NCBI RefSeq assembly: GCF_033242265.1
Contig: NZ_BTFW01000001.1
Coordinates: 3,183,001 to 3,247,000, forward strand
Direction of reading: 5' to 3'
DNA from: Novosphingobium sp. IK01
GTDB lineage: Bacteria > Pseudomonadota > Alphaproteobacteria > Sphingomonadales > Sphingomonadaceae
DNA length: 64,000 nucleotides
Shown here piece by piece: positions 8,042-16,623 of the stretch. The position numbers and the translations under genes were made by a program. The number at the start of each line of letters is the position of its first letter. The stretch's first letter is position 1. The notes beneath the pieces were generated by a model. That model did no database searches, was not told where the DNA came from, and saw only the letters and a list, made by a program, of their open reading frames with translations.

Positions 8042-8093
8042 TTCCCGCTTTTTTCGCCTTGCCTCCCTGTCATGGTTTGATCACGATAAGCCC

Positions 8094-8786
8094 ATGAAGT
8101 CTGCCCTGATCATCCGCCACGTTCCCTACGAAGGGGTGGCGGGCTATCGTCGCCCGATCGAGGAGGCCGGATATACGGTCGACCGTATCGATGTCTGTGA
8201 TCCGGCCTTCTCCTCGCTCGACCTGCGCGAGCCCGACCTTCTGATCATGATGGGCGGGCCGATGGGGATCTATGAACAGGCCGAGCATCCGTGGATTCGC
8301 TGCCAGATGCGCCGCCTCGCGCTGCGCCTCGAAGCCGACCGCCCGACGCTGGGGGTCTGCTTCGGCGCGCAGATGATCGCGGCGGCGCTTGGCGCGGATG
8401 TCTATCGCGGCCATGCGAAGGAAGTCGGCTTCCACGCAATCGAGGTGCTCGATGCGGAAAGCCCGCTGCGCCATCTGGCCGATGTGCCGGTGCTGCACTG
8501 GCACGGCGACACCTTCACCCTGCCGCCGCGCGCGGAACTGCTGGCGTCGAGCCATGTCTACCCGCATCAGGCGTTTCGCTGCGGGCGCAATGTGCTGGCG
8601 CTGCAATTCCACGCCGAAATGGGCGAAGACCCGCGCTTCGAAGCCTGGGTCGAGCAGTCGCCCGAAGACATCGCGGCAGCGGGCCACACCCCTGAAAGCC
8701 TGCGCGCCATCCACGACCGCCACGGCGCCGGCGCCGTCACCGCAGGCCGCGCCATGATCGGCGAATGGCTCTCCACGCTTCAGTAG
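8094..8786 (+). CDS. Class I glutamine amidotransferase (GATase1-like)
   Basis: A 230-aa free-standing GATase1 protein. The nucleophile elbow GVCFGAQM places Cys at 89, and QFHAEM supplies His173 and Glu175 of the triad. The oxyanion segment MMGGPMGIYEQ (52-62) is typical of GMP-synthase-like glutamine amidotransferases. Such proteins transfer amide nitrogen or hydrolyse gamma-glutamyl compounds; the acceptor is unknown here and no synthetase domain is fused. The ATG at 8094 starts MKSALIIRHVP, which fits the family; upstream in-frame sequence is low-complexity and probably untranslated. Confidence 0.85.
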   Translation: MKSALIIRHVPYEGVAGYRRPIEEAGYTVDRIDVCDPAFSSLDLREPDLLIMMGGPMGIYEQAEHPWIRCQMRRLALRLEADRPTLGVCFGAQMIAAALGADVYRGHAKEVGFHAIEVLDAESPLRHLADVPVLHWHGDTFTLPPRAELLASSHVYPHQAFRCGRNVLALQFHAEMGEDPRFEAWVEQSPEDIAAAGHTPESLRAIHDRHGAGAVTAGRAMIGEWLSTLQ

Positions 8787-8808
8787 GCCCGCTTTCTTTC
8801 CTGAAGAT

Positions 8809-8919
8809 CCTCCCCGCTTGCGGGGAGGTGGCAGCCCGCAGGGCTGACGGAGGGGAAGCAGCGCTGCCCCTTCCGCCACCCGCTGCGCGGGCGGTCCCCC
8901 TCCCCATTGCATGGGGAGG
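8809..8919. repeat. Composite intergenic palindromic element, copy B
   Basis: Carries the reverse complement of both blocks of copy A (3926-4012): CCTCCCC/GGGGAGG, GCAGGGCTGACGGAGGGG, then CCACCCGCTGCGCGGGCGGT and CCCCCTCCCC. About 37 of 40 bases of the second block match. It fills the gap between two converging genes, so it is probably a bidirectional transcript end as well as a repeat. Confidence 0.72.
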
Positions 8920-8930
8920 AACGCAGGCTG

Positions 8931-10100
8931 TCAGGCTTGGTGGAAGTCTGCCAACCGCCTCACCGCTTCCTCCAGCATGGCGGCTGGCTTGCAGTGGCAC
9001 AGCCGCACGATCTGTCGCGGCGCATCGGGCCCTTCCCACAGCGCGGAGAGCGGGATTGTTGCCACCCCCGCTTCGCGCACGGCGCGTTCGGCGAAAGTCA
9101 TGTCGTCAAGTTCGATCCCGCTGCGCGCCAGATCGACGCAGGAAAACCACGTCGCCACATTGGGCAGCACGGCAAAGCCCGCCTGTGCCAGCCCTTCGTT
9201 CAGCACCGCGCGCGAGGCAGCCCAGGCGCGCACCTGCCGATCCATCATCGCATCGTCGGCCAGCCCTTCGGCCAGCGCCCATTGCAGCATCGGCGGGGTG
9301 GTGAAGGTCAGGAACTGGTGGGCCCGGCCGACCACGGTGGCCAGGGCCGGATCGGCCACGATCCAGCCCACCTTCCATCCGGTCGCGCCGAAAATCTTGC
9401 CTGCCGAACCGATCTTAATCGTGCGGTCGGCCATGCCCGGCTCGGCCATCAGCGAGCGGTGAGCAGGAGCGTCGAAACGGACCATTTCCCAGACCTCGTC
9501 GCAGATCGCCAGCAGGTCGGCCTCGACGCACAAGTTGGCGAGGGCTGCGCATTCGGCGGGACTCGCGACGGTACCAGTGGGGTTGAGCGGGTCGTTGAAG
9601 ATCAGCGCGCGGGTGCGTGGGGTGATCGCGGCGCGAAGGGCGGCGAGGGGCAGAGCCCATGCGGGCGGGGCAAGGGGCACGAAGACCGGAACACCGCCAG
9701 CCCGGCGGACCAGCGGCGCATAGGCATCATAGGCAGGGGCGAGGACCAGAACTTCGTCGCCCGGCTGGATCGTCGCCAGAATTGCGGCAGCCACGGCCTC
9801 GGTCGCCCCGGAGGTGACGATGACATGCTCGCGCGTCAGGTCCAGCCCCTGCCGCCGCCGATAGAACGCGGCAATCGCATCGCGCAGCTCGGGCAGGCCA
9901 GCCATGGGCGGATATTGCTGCGACCGTTCGCGCAAGGCCCGCGCCGCCGCCTCGGCCAATGCGGCAGGCGGCGGATCGTCGGGGAAACCCTGCCCCAGAT
10001 TGATCGCGCCCGCTTCGCGGGCAAGGCCGGACATATGCTCGAACACGGTGGTCGGCATGGCGGCATAAAGCGGATGACAGCGGGCAGCAGGATCAATCAT
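8931..10100 (-). CDS. Pyridoxal phosphate-dependent aminotransferase, class I/II
   Basis: A 389-aa fold-type I aminotransferase. Visible features are the substrate-binding segment INLGQGFPDDPPP near residue 35, the cofactor loop VTSGATEAV, the NPTGTV motif, and the PLP lysine in KIGSAGKIFGATGWKVGW. The NLGQGFPD..P pattern fits the methionine/kynurenine aminotransferase subgroup, but substrate cannot be assigned. The ATG at 10100 begins MIDPAARCHPLYAAM; the frame continues upstream without family sequence. It lies downstream of the amine dehydrogenase genes on the same strand, but a 127-base gap separates them. Confidence 0.85.
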   Translation of the reverse strand: MIDPAARCHPLYAAMPTTVFEHMSGLAREAGAINLGQGFPDDPPPAALAEAAARALRERSQQYPPMAGLPELRDAIAAFYRRRQGLDLTREHVIVTSGATEAVAAAILATIQPGDEVLVLAPAYDAYAPLVRRAGGVPVFVPLAPPAWALPLAALRAAITPRTRALIFNDPLNPTGTVASPAECAALANLCVEADLLAICDEVWEMVRFDAPAHRSLMAEPGMADRTIKIGSAGKIFGATGWKVGWIVADPALATVVGRAHQFLTFTTPPMLQWALAEGLADDAMMDRQVRAWAASRAVLNEGLAQAGFAVLPNVATWFSCVDLARSGIELDDMTFAERAVREAGVATIPLSALWEGPDAPRQIVRLCHCKPAAMLEEAVRRLADFHQA

Positions 10101-10227
10101 GCCCGATTGGTAAAACGGGCGCCCCCCGAAGAAAAGAGCCCACCGCAGCAGGCACCCATGCACCGGAATGAATGGGGTCGAAGGGGCGATGGCCCCTTCC
10201 TTCCCCCTTGTTCTTCTTCGGAAAAAA

Positions 10228-10770
10228 TCAGTGCGCAGTCGCCGGATCATACCCCGGATAGAGCAACTTGATATCCTCGGGCGCATGGCACTGTTTGACC
10301 GCCGCCGTGGCATGGCGCAGCCGCTCATCGGTCAGCGAGGCATTGGACAGCGCATGCAGACGCTCGCGCCCCACTTCCTGCGCGGTGAAGGGCTTGGTTC
10401 CGGCCGGCACGCTGTTGCCGCCCAGCACGAAGACGACGTAGTTCATCAGGTCGGCCAGTTCGGCGTTGTCGTGCAGGTGGCTGTGGGCAACATTGGGCAG
10501 GCGGATCAGATAGGCGCGGGATTCGGGCGTGCACATGAACCAGCCGACCCGGCCCATCAGCTCGGGCAACTGCGCGGGAACGGTGCTGCCGTTGACGCCG
10601 TGGCAGCCGCCGCAGTTCTCGATATAATCGACGCGGGCCTGGTTCGGGTCTTCCATGACCGCCTGCGGCGCGACGGGCGCCCCCGCGCCATGGGCGGCGC
10701 TGAGCCGCGAGGCGAGACCCGCGCTCAGCGTGGCGGTGGCGATCAGCAGGGCGATGCGAGCGGTACGCAT
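10228..10770 (-). CDS. Periplasmic monohaem cytochrome c of the amine dehydrogenase cluster
   Basis: A 180-aa protein with an N-terminal signal peptide (MRTARIALLIATATLSAGLA) and one haem c site CGGCH (C53, C56, H57). The sixth ligand is not obvious; Met and His residues around MGRVGWFM and NVAHSHLH are candidates. It follows the dehydrogenase small-subunit gene by 16 bases and is the last gene of the cluster. A small monohaem cytochrome directly after aauA is known from the Alcaligenes faecalis aromatic amine dehydrogenase cluster. By position it is the likely electron acceptor or relay for the TTQ enzyme. Confidence 0.82.
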   Translation of the reverse strand: MRTARIALLIATATLSAGLASRLSAAHGAGAPVAPQAVMEDPNQARVDYIENCGGCHGVNGSTVPAQLPELMGRVGWFMCTPESRAYLIRLPNVAHSHLHDNAELADLMNYVVFVLGGNSVPAGTKPFTAQEVGRERLHALSNASLTDERLRHATAAVKQCHAPEDIKLLYPGYDPATAH

Positions 10771-10786
10771 GGGTGCTGGCTCGCGG

Positions 10787-11335
10787 TCAGGCTGCGCCGA
10801 CGAGGACGGCGGTAGAGCAGTGATATTCCATGCTCTGTGTCCCGAAGCACCAGATGATGTCGTTGTTGAGCTGGGGCACGTAGATCTGGGTCTCGCGGTC
10901 GGCGTTGTCGCAGTTGCACTTGTTGCAGTAGGATTTGCCGCAGCAATCGCGATAGGCGATCAGGTACGACTTGCCATCCTCGGGGTTGACGCAAGTGCCG
11001 ACCCACGAAACCGGCGAAGGCTCGGCACCGGGCGGGCAGGTGTGGATGCCGCCCCCGCAGCAGGTGCACAACGAACCGTCGATTGCGCAATAGCGCCAGT
11101 AATCGCACTTGGTGTCGTCGGTCACCTGTGCGCCGCGGGCAAACGTCGTGCGCGATTCCGAGGCGCGGTCAGGCTTGGCGGGCGCGGCCTGCGCCCGGCT
11201 GACAGGAAGGACCGGGAAGACCGGCGCGGCGACCAGCGCGGCGCCCAGACGGGCCAGAATACCACGGCGCGATGTGCCCCCGGCGAACCGGCGCAGCATC
11301 TTTTCCCCCATGGCGTCGGCGTTGAACTGGATCAT
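10787..11335 (-). CDS. aauA: TTQ amine dehydrogenase small (beta) subunit, AauA/MauA family
   Basis: A 182-aa precursor with a twin-arginine leader (TSRRGILARLG). The mature domain starts CDYWRYCAIDG. Trp111 (SW) and Trp162 (NDIIWC) are 51 residues apart, matching the pair cross-linked into tryptophan tryptophylquinone; Asp86 and Asp130 match the active-site Asp residues. There are 14 cysteines from C77 on, including CTCC and CGKSYCNKCNC, which fits aromatic amine dehydrogenase; methylamine dehydrogenase has 12 in my recollection. The SYLIAYRDCCG and NDIIWCFG segments look more like MauA, so the substrate (aralkylamine or methylamine) is open. It acts in the periplasm with the large subunit. 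Confidence 0.9.
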   Translation of the reverse strand: MIQFNADAMGEKMLRRFAGGTSRRGILARLGAALVAAPVFPVLPVSRAQAAPAKPDRASESRTTFARGAQVTDDTKCDYWRYCAIDGSLCTCCGGGIHTCPPGAEPSPVSWVGTCVNPEDGKSYLIAYRDCCGKSYCNKCNCDNADRETQIYVPQLNNDIIWCFGTQSMEYHCSTAVLVGAA

Positions 11336-11383
11336 GATCGAAGCCCCTGCTTGAATTCGATGAGTGGCGTTTCAGGCGCCTTT

Positions 11384-11986
11384 TCAGGCAACTGCACCAT
11401 GGATGCGGGCGACATAGTCTTGCACCGAGTGAACCCCCATTTCATGGGCGATCACCAGGCTTTCGAGATGCTCGCGGCTGTTCACCAGCCCCTTGGAGAG
11501 GACGACGCCATGGTCGTCGAGCAGCACGGCATAGGGCAGCTTGCCCACGGCATAGGCCTGGCCCACTTCGGGGCCGTTGATGAACGGATAGGCTTCGAGG
11601 CCATGGCGGGCGATCATCTCGCGCTGGGCTTCGGGGGTGTCGTCGCCCACGAAAGTCAGCGCCACGCGCTCGTCGCGGGCGAAGGACTTGGCCATCGGGA
11701 TCAGCGCCTTGCACAAGGGGCAGCTGGCCGAGACGAACATCAGCAGGCGCAGCGGGGTGTCGTGGGCGGTGCCGCCCACGCTCACCGAAGCGCCATCGAG
11801 CGTTTTGGCGGCCACGGCCTGCGCATTCGACCCCACGGAGGGGCCACCGGCGGTGGTCAGCGCCCCGGCAGGCGCCACGCGCATGTGCAACACGCCAACC
11901 TGGCGGGCAAGGGCCAGCAAGGCCAGGCCCATCAGCGCGATGACCACCCAGGAAATCCCTTGCGACACGATCAGAGCCGTCATCAT
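11384..11986 (-). CDS. aauD: Amine dehydrogenase accessory protein MauD-like (thioredoxin fold)
   Basis: A 200-aa protein with one N-terminal membrane anchor (residues ~3-28) and a periplasmic thioredoxin-like domain carrying CPLC (C89, C92). MauD/AauD is needed for correct disulphide formation in the Cys-rich small subunit. Its ATG overlaps the mauE-type stop codon by 4 bases (ATGA), showing translational coupling. The gene order large subunit-E-D-small subunit is the aau/mau order. Confidence 0.87.
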   Translation of the reverse strand: MMTALIVSQGISWVVIALMGLALLALARQVGVLHMRVAPAGALTTAGGPSVGSNAQAVAAKTLDGASVSVGGTAHDTPLRLLMFVSASCPLCKALIPMAKSFARDERVALTFVGDDTPEAQREMIARHGLEAYPFINGPEVGQAYAVGKLPYAVLLDDHGVVLSKGLVNSREHLESLVIAHEMGVHSVQDYVARIHGAVA

Positions 11987-12615
11987 CGAACTTGTACCTC
12001 CGCGCGAGGGAACCGCAGCAAGGCTGGTGCAGCCATGGCCGTCAGCGCCAGAATCGCGTTGAACAGGTGAAACAGAAGGAACAGGGCAAAGCCGCCGCCC
12101 AGCGCGACCCAGCCCGCGCCCGGAACGGCGTCCGGCAGGGCGCGCAGTCCGGTCGAGGCAGGCAGGCTGGCCGGAACCAGCAGCAGCCCGAGCAGAATGT
12201 TGCGCAGCACGAGCGGCTTTCCGAGCGGCTGGCGCAGCGCGCTGTGTCCGCAGCCGCAATCGATATGGCTGCGGCCGCGGGCGATGTTGATGGCCATGGC
12301 CCAGGCAAAGACCAGCAGCAGCGCGATGGCCGAGGCGCTGGCCAGCGGCAGGGCGGGCCCGGCCATGCCTGAAACGCCCAGACCGGCCAGCGCGCAGCCC
12401 AGACCCAGCTCGGCCCATGGCAAGATCATGGCCACGGGCGCAACGAGGCCCTGGGGCAGCATGCGATAATTGGCAACGACACCAGGAAACAGCGCGCGAT
12501 GGCGCAGTTTGCCCGTTGCTGCGCCCGCGAAGATCAGCCCCACGCCCACCGCGCTGGTGCGCCCGATCAGGGCGAGTGCCCCGCCTGCCTGGGTGAGGGT
12601 GGCCAGATCCGTCAC
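11983..12615 (-). CDS. aauE: Amine dehydrogenase accessory membrane protein MauE-like (DoxX/VKOR-like)
   Basis: A 210-aa polytopic inner-membrane protein with about five hydrophobic segments and the HIDCGCGH motif characteristic of MauE. It is thought to work with MauD in disulphide handling or export of the small subunit. The start is a GTG overlapping the stop of the large-subunit gene (GTGA), so the two are translationally coupled. It ends overlapping the MauD-like start. Confidence 0.86.
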   Translation of the reverse strand: MTDLATLTQAGGALALIGRTSAVGVGLIFAGAATGKLRHRALFPGVVANYRMLPQGLVAPVAMILPWAELGLGCALAGLGVSGMAGPALPLASASAIALLLVFAWAMAINIARGRSHIDCGCGHSALRQPLGKPLVLRNILLGLLLVPASLPASTGLRALPDAVPGAGWVALGGGFALFLLFHLFNAILALTAMAAPALLRFPRAEVQVR

Positions 12616-13787
12616 TTGGGTTCAACCACCGTGATCACGCCGCTTCCGGCATGGTCGAGCTTGTAGAGTTGCTTGCCGGTGGCCGGATCGAAAATGTAGA
12701 CGTTGCCGTCCTCGCCCGCCGTGATCAGGCGAGGGCTGGCCTCCTGGGTGACCTCGATCTGGCGGGCTTCTTCGGGCAGGGTCATGCGCTTGACGACCTT
12801 GCGGCTGGCCATGTCGAGCTGCCAGACTTCGGTGTTGCCCGCCTTGTGCGACCAGAATTCACCCATGTGCATCAGCACGTAGAGCTGGCCGCTGGCGCGG
12901 TGGAGCGCCATCTGCTGGCTGCCGCCGGGGAACCAGTCGACCGTGTTGGGAGCGGTCGTTCCCTTGGGCACGCCGGCGGCTTCCTGAAGCGAGAAGGGCG
13001 CGGCAACGACCGGCTTGGCGCCGAGCTTGGCGACATAGACATTGCCGGTGTAGCTGAGCATCACCAGTTCGTTCTTCGTGGCATCGTTGATGTAGTTGTC
13101 GAAGATCGGATCGTCGGTCGCCGAAAAGAACGGTTCGCTGCGTGTGATCTCGCTTTTCGGGCCGGTCAGCGCGAGGGTGGCCAGCGACCCGTCGGAACAG
13201 AGCGCCGAGAGGCCGACGCCCGGATTGGGGGTGAGGCTGGCACAGCCGGGCAGCTCGATGGTCTTGACGAACTTGCGCGCGACGAGATCGACGATGTTGA
13301 CCGACGAGGCCGGGCTCATGTTGTAGACATAGCCAAAGCGCCCATCGGGGCTGATCACGAAATTGTGCTTGCGCCCGCCGACCAGCAGGCGGCCAGGAAT
13401 GGTGATGTCGGCCTGATGCTTGAGGTCGATGCTGTCGAAGACCGAGACATAGTCCTGCCGCGTGCCGCGCATGCCCTTGGTCCAGAGCGTGGAGGAAACG
13501 TAGTAGAACTTGCCGAGCGGATCGAGCGCGAGGTCGGTGAGCTGCGGGGTCTCGACATGGCCGAGCAGCTTGCCCGTGGCGGTATCGTAGATCGCCGAGG
13601 AGGCCTCGGTGAAGCCCCGGTTGATGAAGAACCAGCTGGTCTTGGGTGGCTCAAGCTTTGCCACCTCGGACTGTTCGGGCTCGACCGACGCGATCGGTGC
13701 GGCATGAGAGGCCTGGCCGGTGGCGAGCAGGGCCAGAGCCATTGTTGCAGTTGCGAAGAAACGTCCCTTGATGGCAGCAAACGTCAT
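12612..13787 (-). CDS. aauB: TTQ amine dehydrogenase large (alpha) subunit, AauB/MauB family
   Basis: A 391-aa secreted beta-propeller subunit. A signal peptide (residues 1-29, cleavage near SHA-AP) precedes repeated blade motifs such as DYVSVFDSIDLKHQADI, NFVISPDGRFGYVYNM and WQLDMASRKVVKRMTLP. It pairs with the TTQ small subunit to oxidise primary amines in the periplasm. I chose the ATG at 13787 (MTFAAIKGRFFATATM) because a signal peptide follows; an upstream in-frame ATG at 13964 gives no leader. It opens the four-gene operon, and 343 bases separate it from the receptor gene upstream. Confidence 0.88.
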   Translation of the reverse strand: MTFAAIKGRFFATATMALALLATGQASHAAPIASVEPEQSEVAKLEPPKTSWFFINRGFTEASSAIYDTATGKLLGHVETPQLTDLALDPLGKFYYVSSTLWTKGMRGTRQDYVSVFDSIDLKHQADITIPGRLLVGGRKHNFVISPDGRFGYVYNMSPASSVNIVDLVARKFVKTIELPGCASLTPNPGVGLSALCSDGSLATLALTGPKSEITRSEPFFSATDDPIFDNYINDATKNELVMLSYTGNVYVAKLGAKPVVAAPFSLQEAAGVPKGTTAPNTVDWFPGGSQQMALHRASGQLYVLMHMGEFWSHKAGNTEVWQLDMASRKVVKRMTLPEEARQIEVTQEASPRLITAGEDGNVYIFDPATGKQLYKLDHAGSGVITVVEPK

Positions 13788-14130
13788 CGTGGCCGACCCC
13801 GGTTTGAATGTGGCAGCCCGCAGCGGTTCTGAGGGCGGAAGTGATCCCGTGAATGAAGGGCTTGATGGCGAGGGAAGAATTGCAGTTCGAAGTGTGCCCC
13901 CGCCCCTGATTTCGCCCCCGTCATGACATCCTTCGTTACAGGAAGAGACTTGTTGATTGCCCATGTACAGTCAAGCTCCATTCACGGGTGTCAGGCACTT
14001 TTTTGGCCATCTGGCATCACATGGATGCGCTCTCCTTCGTTTCCCGGCCGTGCGCATGAACCGGCGTGGCGGGAAAAGTCCCCGTCGCGACAGGCGCGAC
14101 GGGGAAGGTGCAAGGAGAGCGGAATGCAGG
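13788..14130 (-). promoter_or_regulatory. Gap between TonB receptor gene and amine dehydrogenase operon; probable operon promoter
   Basis: No gene is supported here. The left part is the operon leader. On the minus strand TTGACT (13974-13969) and AAGTCT (13951-13946) are 17 bases apart, a weak sigma-70-like pair. The right part contains the receptor-gene terminator (14080-14104). No clear operator palindrome is seen. Confidence 0.4.
14080..14104 (-). terminator. Rho-independent terminator of the TonB receptor gene
   Basis: A perfect 10-bp stem CCCCGTCGCG / CGCGACGGGG with a 5-nt loop, followed on the minus strand by ACTTTTCCC. It separates receptor and dehydrogenase transcripts. Confidence 0.75.
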
Positions 14131-16623
14131 TCAGTAGCGGACCGAATACTTCAGGCCAAAATACTGTGGCTTGATCGGCATCGTGCGCGATGAACCCGAG
14201 CAGTATTCGATGGCGCAGAAGGTGTTCTTGGAAAGCTGGCCGCGCCGGTCGAACATGTTCTCGATGAAGGCGGTCAGCGTCCAGTTGTCCCGCGAGATCC
14301 CGGCCGACATGTCGAAGCTGACGAAGCCGGGGGTATTGCCCAGAAGGCTGTTCTTGTAGGTGTCGAGGTTGGACGTCGACATCGTCTGGGCGTGCATCGT
14401 CAATTGCGCAAAGTCCTTCACCGAGCCCCAGTCGCCATCGTAGCGGGCCGTGAGCTGGCCCTTGAAGCGCGGCTGGCGGGGCAGGCGGGTGCCCTTGGCG
14501 GCGGCGACGGCATCGGGGTTGTCGGAGCAGTTGCTCAAGGGGACGAGCGTTGCCGGATCGAGCGCGCAGAAATCCTGCGTGAGCGCGGCGTTGTTGTAGG
14601 CGCCCGACCCGCTGATCGTGAATTTGCCCAGCTTGAGGCTGAAGTCGGTCTCGATGCCATAGACCCGCGCGGCGCCCGCGTTGACCGTGCCGCCATTGCC
14701 GAAATAGCCGAGCGGAATGATCGTGTACTGGATGCCTGTCCATTTTTCATAATAGATCGCGGCGTTCCAGCGCAGGATGTTGTTCCAGTTGGTCTTGAAG
14801 CCGATTTCGTAATTGGTCAGCCGGTCGGCCTCGTAAGCCTGCATTTCAGCCAGCGAGTTGACCCCGCCGGGGCGGAAGCCGGTCGAATAGGTGGCGTAGA
14901 CCATCTTGTCGGGCGTGACCTGCCAGGCCAGGCTGAACTTGTGGGTCTCGCCGGTTTCCTTGTAGTGGGGCTTGTCGTTGTTGATGCAGGTCAGGCGCTG
15001 GTCGGCCGGGAAGGGCAGCGTGCAGCCCAGGCCGAGCGCGAGCGAGGCAACCCCCGAGAAACCATAGACCGAGTTGTTGGCCTTGAACCCGCGCACCCCG
15101 GCCGTGGCCTTGAGGGTCGAGGTGATCGGGACCGTGCCTTCGGCAAAGATCGCGTAGTCGCGGAATTTCTGGTCGAGATCGACATTGTAGAAACCGTCGC
15201 GCTTGATCGCCGGGTTCCATTCGCAGCCATTGTCGCACGAAGTGGCCAGATCGATCTTCGAGAGACCGGGGATCTGGTAGTCGTCGTCGTTGGACTGCTT
15301 CTGGTACTGGAAGAAGGCGCCGACGGTGAAGTCGAAGCCCCACGACTTGGGCACCGAAAGGCGCAGTTCCTGGGTGACCTTGCTCTGCCAGATACGGCCG
15401 ATGTAGGACTGGGTCGGGTTGATGAAATTCCCGTTGTGGTCCTTGAACTTCAGGTAGTTTTCATAGCCCGGGCCGAGCTGGTCGTAGTGGACCGAATAAT
15501 AGGTGTAGTCGCTGGTGTTGTCGATCTTGCGCTTGAAGTAGCCCGACGAGGACACGAGGTCGAAATCGCCGATCTTGCCCTTGATGGTCAGCGAGGCCTG
15601 GAGCCAGCGGTCGATGTTTTCGGTCGGGCTGTAGTCGTGAACCTTGAGGTCACCCACGCGCGGATCGTAGTTGAAGTAGCCCTTGGCATCGAGGTGCTGG
15701 AAGGTGATCGAGGGGTAGAATGCCCAGTCCCCGGCCTCGATCGTCATGTTGATGCGGCCGCCATAGCTGTCGACCGGGTTGTAGTCTTTCTGGACGAGCG
15801 CGGCATTGTCGACGGTGTAGGTCGTATTGGGGTCGTTGTCGCCCAGCTGGTAGGTGTAGGTGCCGTGGGTGTTGTCGATATAGCCACCCTCGTGATCGTA
15901 GAACCCCATCATGCGGATGGCGATATTGTCGTTCACGGGGATGTTGACGAAGCCCTCGACCATGGCGCCGGGCTGGCCCTTGCCATAGGCATCGACCTGG
16001 ACATCGTATCCGGCCTCGAACTTGCCGATCTTGGCCTTGTTGGTGATGATGCGCAGCGTGCCGGCCAGCGAGCCGGCGCCATAGAGCGTGCCTTGCGGGC
16101 CCGAGAGCGCCTCGACGCGCTCGATGTCGTAGATGTGGACTTCGGGCATGCGCGCGGGCGCGGAAATCGGCACGTCATCGAGATAGGTGCCGCTCGTCGA
16201 GAGGGAGCCGCCATCGACCGCGATGCCGCGGAAATAGACCTCGCTCTGGCCCGGCCCCAGCCCAGAGAAGCTGACCGAGGGCAGCAGGCCGGCATAGTCG
16301 GCGAACGAGGTGACCTGATGCTGGGCCAGCGTTTCGGCGCCGAGCGCCTGGATCGAGATCGGGACTTTCTGGAGGCTTTCGGCGCGGTGCGTGGCGGTGA
16401 CCACGATCTCGCCCAATCCACCTGCACTTTGGCCGTCTCCGCTCTGGGGTTCGGCAGGGGTGGCTGCAGTGGCGGCGGGAGGTGCCTGTTCGGGTGAAGG
16501 GGCCGCGTCGGGCGCGGCGTCTGCGGCAAAAGCGGCCATCGGCACGGCCATGCTGGAAAGGACGGTAGAGGCGCCCAGAATGCTGAGCATGCGCCTCATC
16601 GGCGCCCGTCGTTCAAACACCAT
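14131..16623 (-). CDS. TonB-dependent outer-membrane receptor
   Basis: An 830-aa receptor. A signal peptide (about residues 9-34, ending MAAFAADA) is followed by an Ala/Pro/Gln-rich linker and a TonB-box-like start of the plug (GEIVVTATHRAESLQKVPIS). Plug motifs include YFRGIAVDGG and RVEALSGPQGTLYGAGSLAG. The C-terminal barrel ends in a Tyr-rich strand (FGLKYSVRY). AGGGGG stands 9 bases before the ATG. It is upstream of and on the same strand as the amine dehydrogenase operon, with a terminator between, so functional linkage to amine uptake is plausible but unproven. The ligand is unknown. Confidence 0.9.
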   Translation of the reverse strand: MVFERRAPMRRMLSILGASTVLSSMAVPMAAFAADAAPDAAPSPEQAPPAATAATPAEPQSGDGQSAGGLGEIVVTATHRAESLQKVPISIQALGAETLAQHQVTSFADYAGLLPSVSFSGLGPGQSEVYFRGIAVDGGSLSTSGTYLDDVPISAPARMPEVHIYDIERVEALSGPQGTLYGAGSLAGTLRIITNKAKIGKFEAGYDVQVDAYGKGQPGAMVEGFVNIPVNDNIAIRMMGFYDHEGGYIDNTHGTYTYQLGDNDPNTTYTVDNAALVQKDYNPVDSYGGRINMTIEAGDWAFYPSITFQHLDAKGYFNYDPRVGDLKVHDYSPTENIDRWLQASLTIKGKIGDFDLVSSSGYFKRKIDNTSDYTYYSVHYDQLGPGYENYLKFKDHNGNFINPTQSYIGRIWQSKVTQELRLSVPKSWGFDFTVGAFFQYQKQSNDDDYQIPGLSKIDLATSCDNGCEWNPAIKRDGFYNVDLDQKFRDYAIFAEGTVPITSTLKATAGVRGFKANNSVYGFSGVASLALGLGCTLPFPADQRLTCINNDKPHYKETGETHKFSLAWQVTPDKMVYATYSTGFRPGGVNSLAEMQAYEADRLTNYEIGFKTNWNNILRWNAAIYYEKWTGIQYTIIPLGYFGNGGTVNAGAARVYGIETDFSLKLGKFTISGSGAYNNAALTQDFCALDPATLVPLSNCSDNPDAVAAAKGTRLPRQPRFKGQLTARYDGDWGSVKDFAQLTMHAQTMSTSNLDTYKNSLLGNTPGFVSFDMSAGISRDNWTLTAFIENMFDRRGQLSKNTFCAIEYCSGSSRTMPIKPQYFGLKYSVRY

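Noticed and set aside
14392..16497. Long plus-strand open frame opposite the TonB receptor (701 codons)
   Set aside because: Low-complexity Val/Asp/Arg-rich translation with no motif; the receptor on the other strand is clear.
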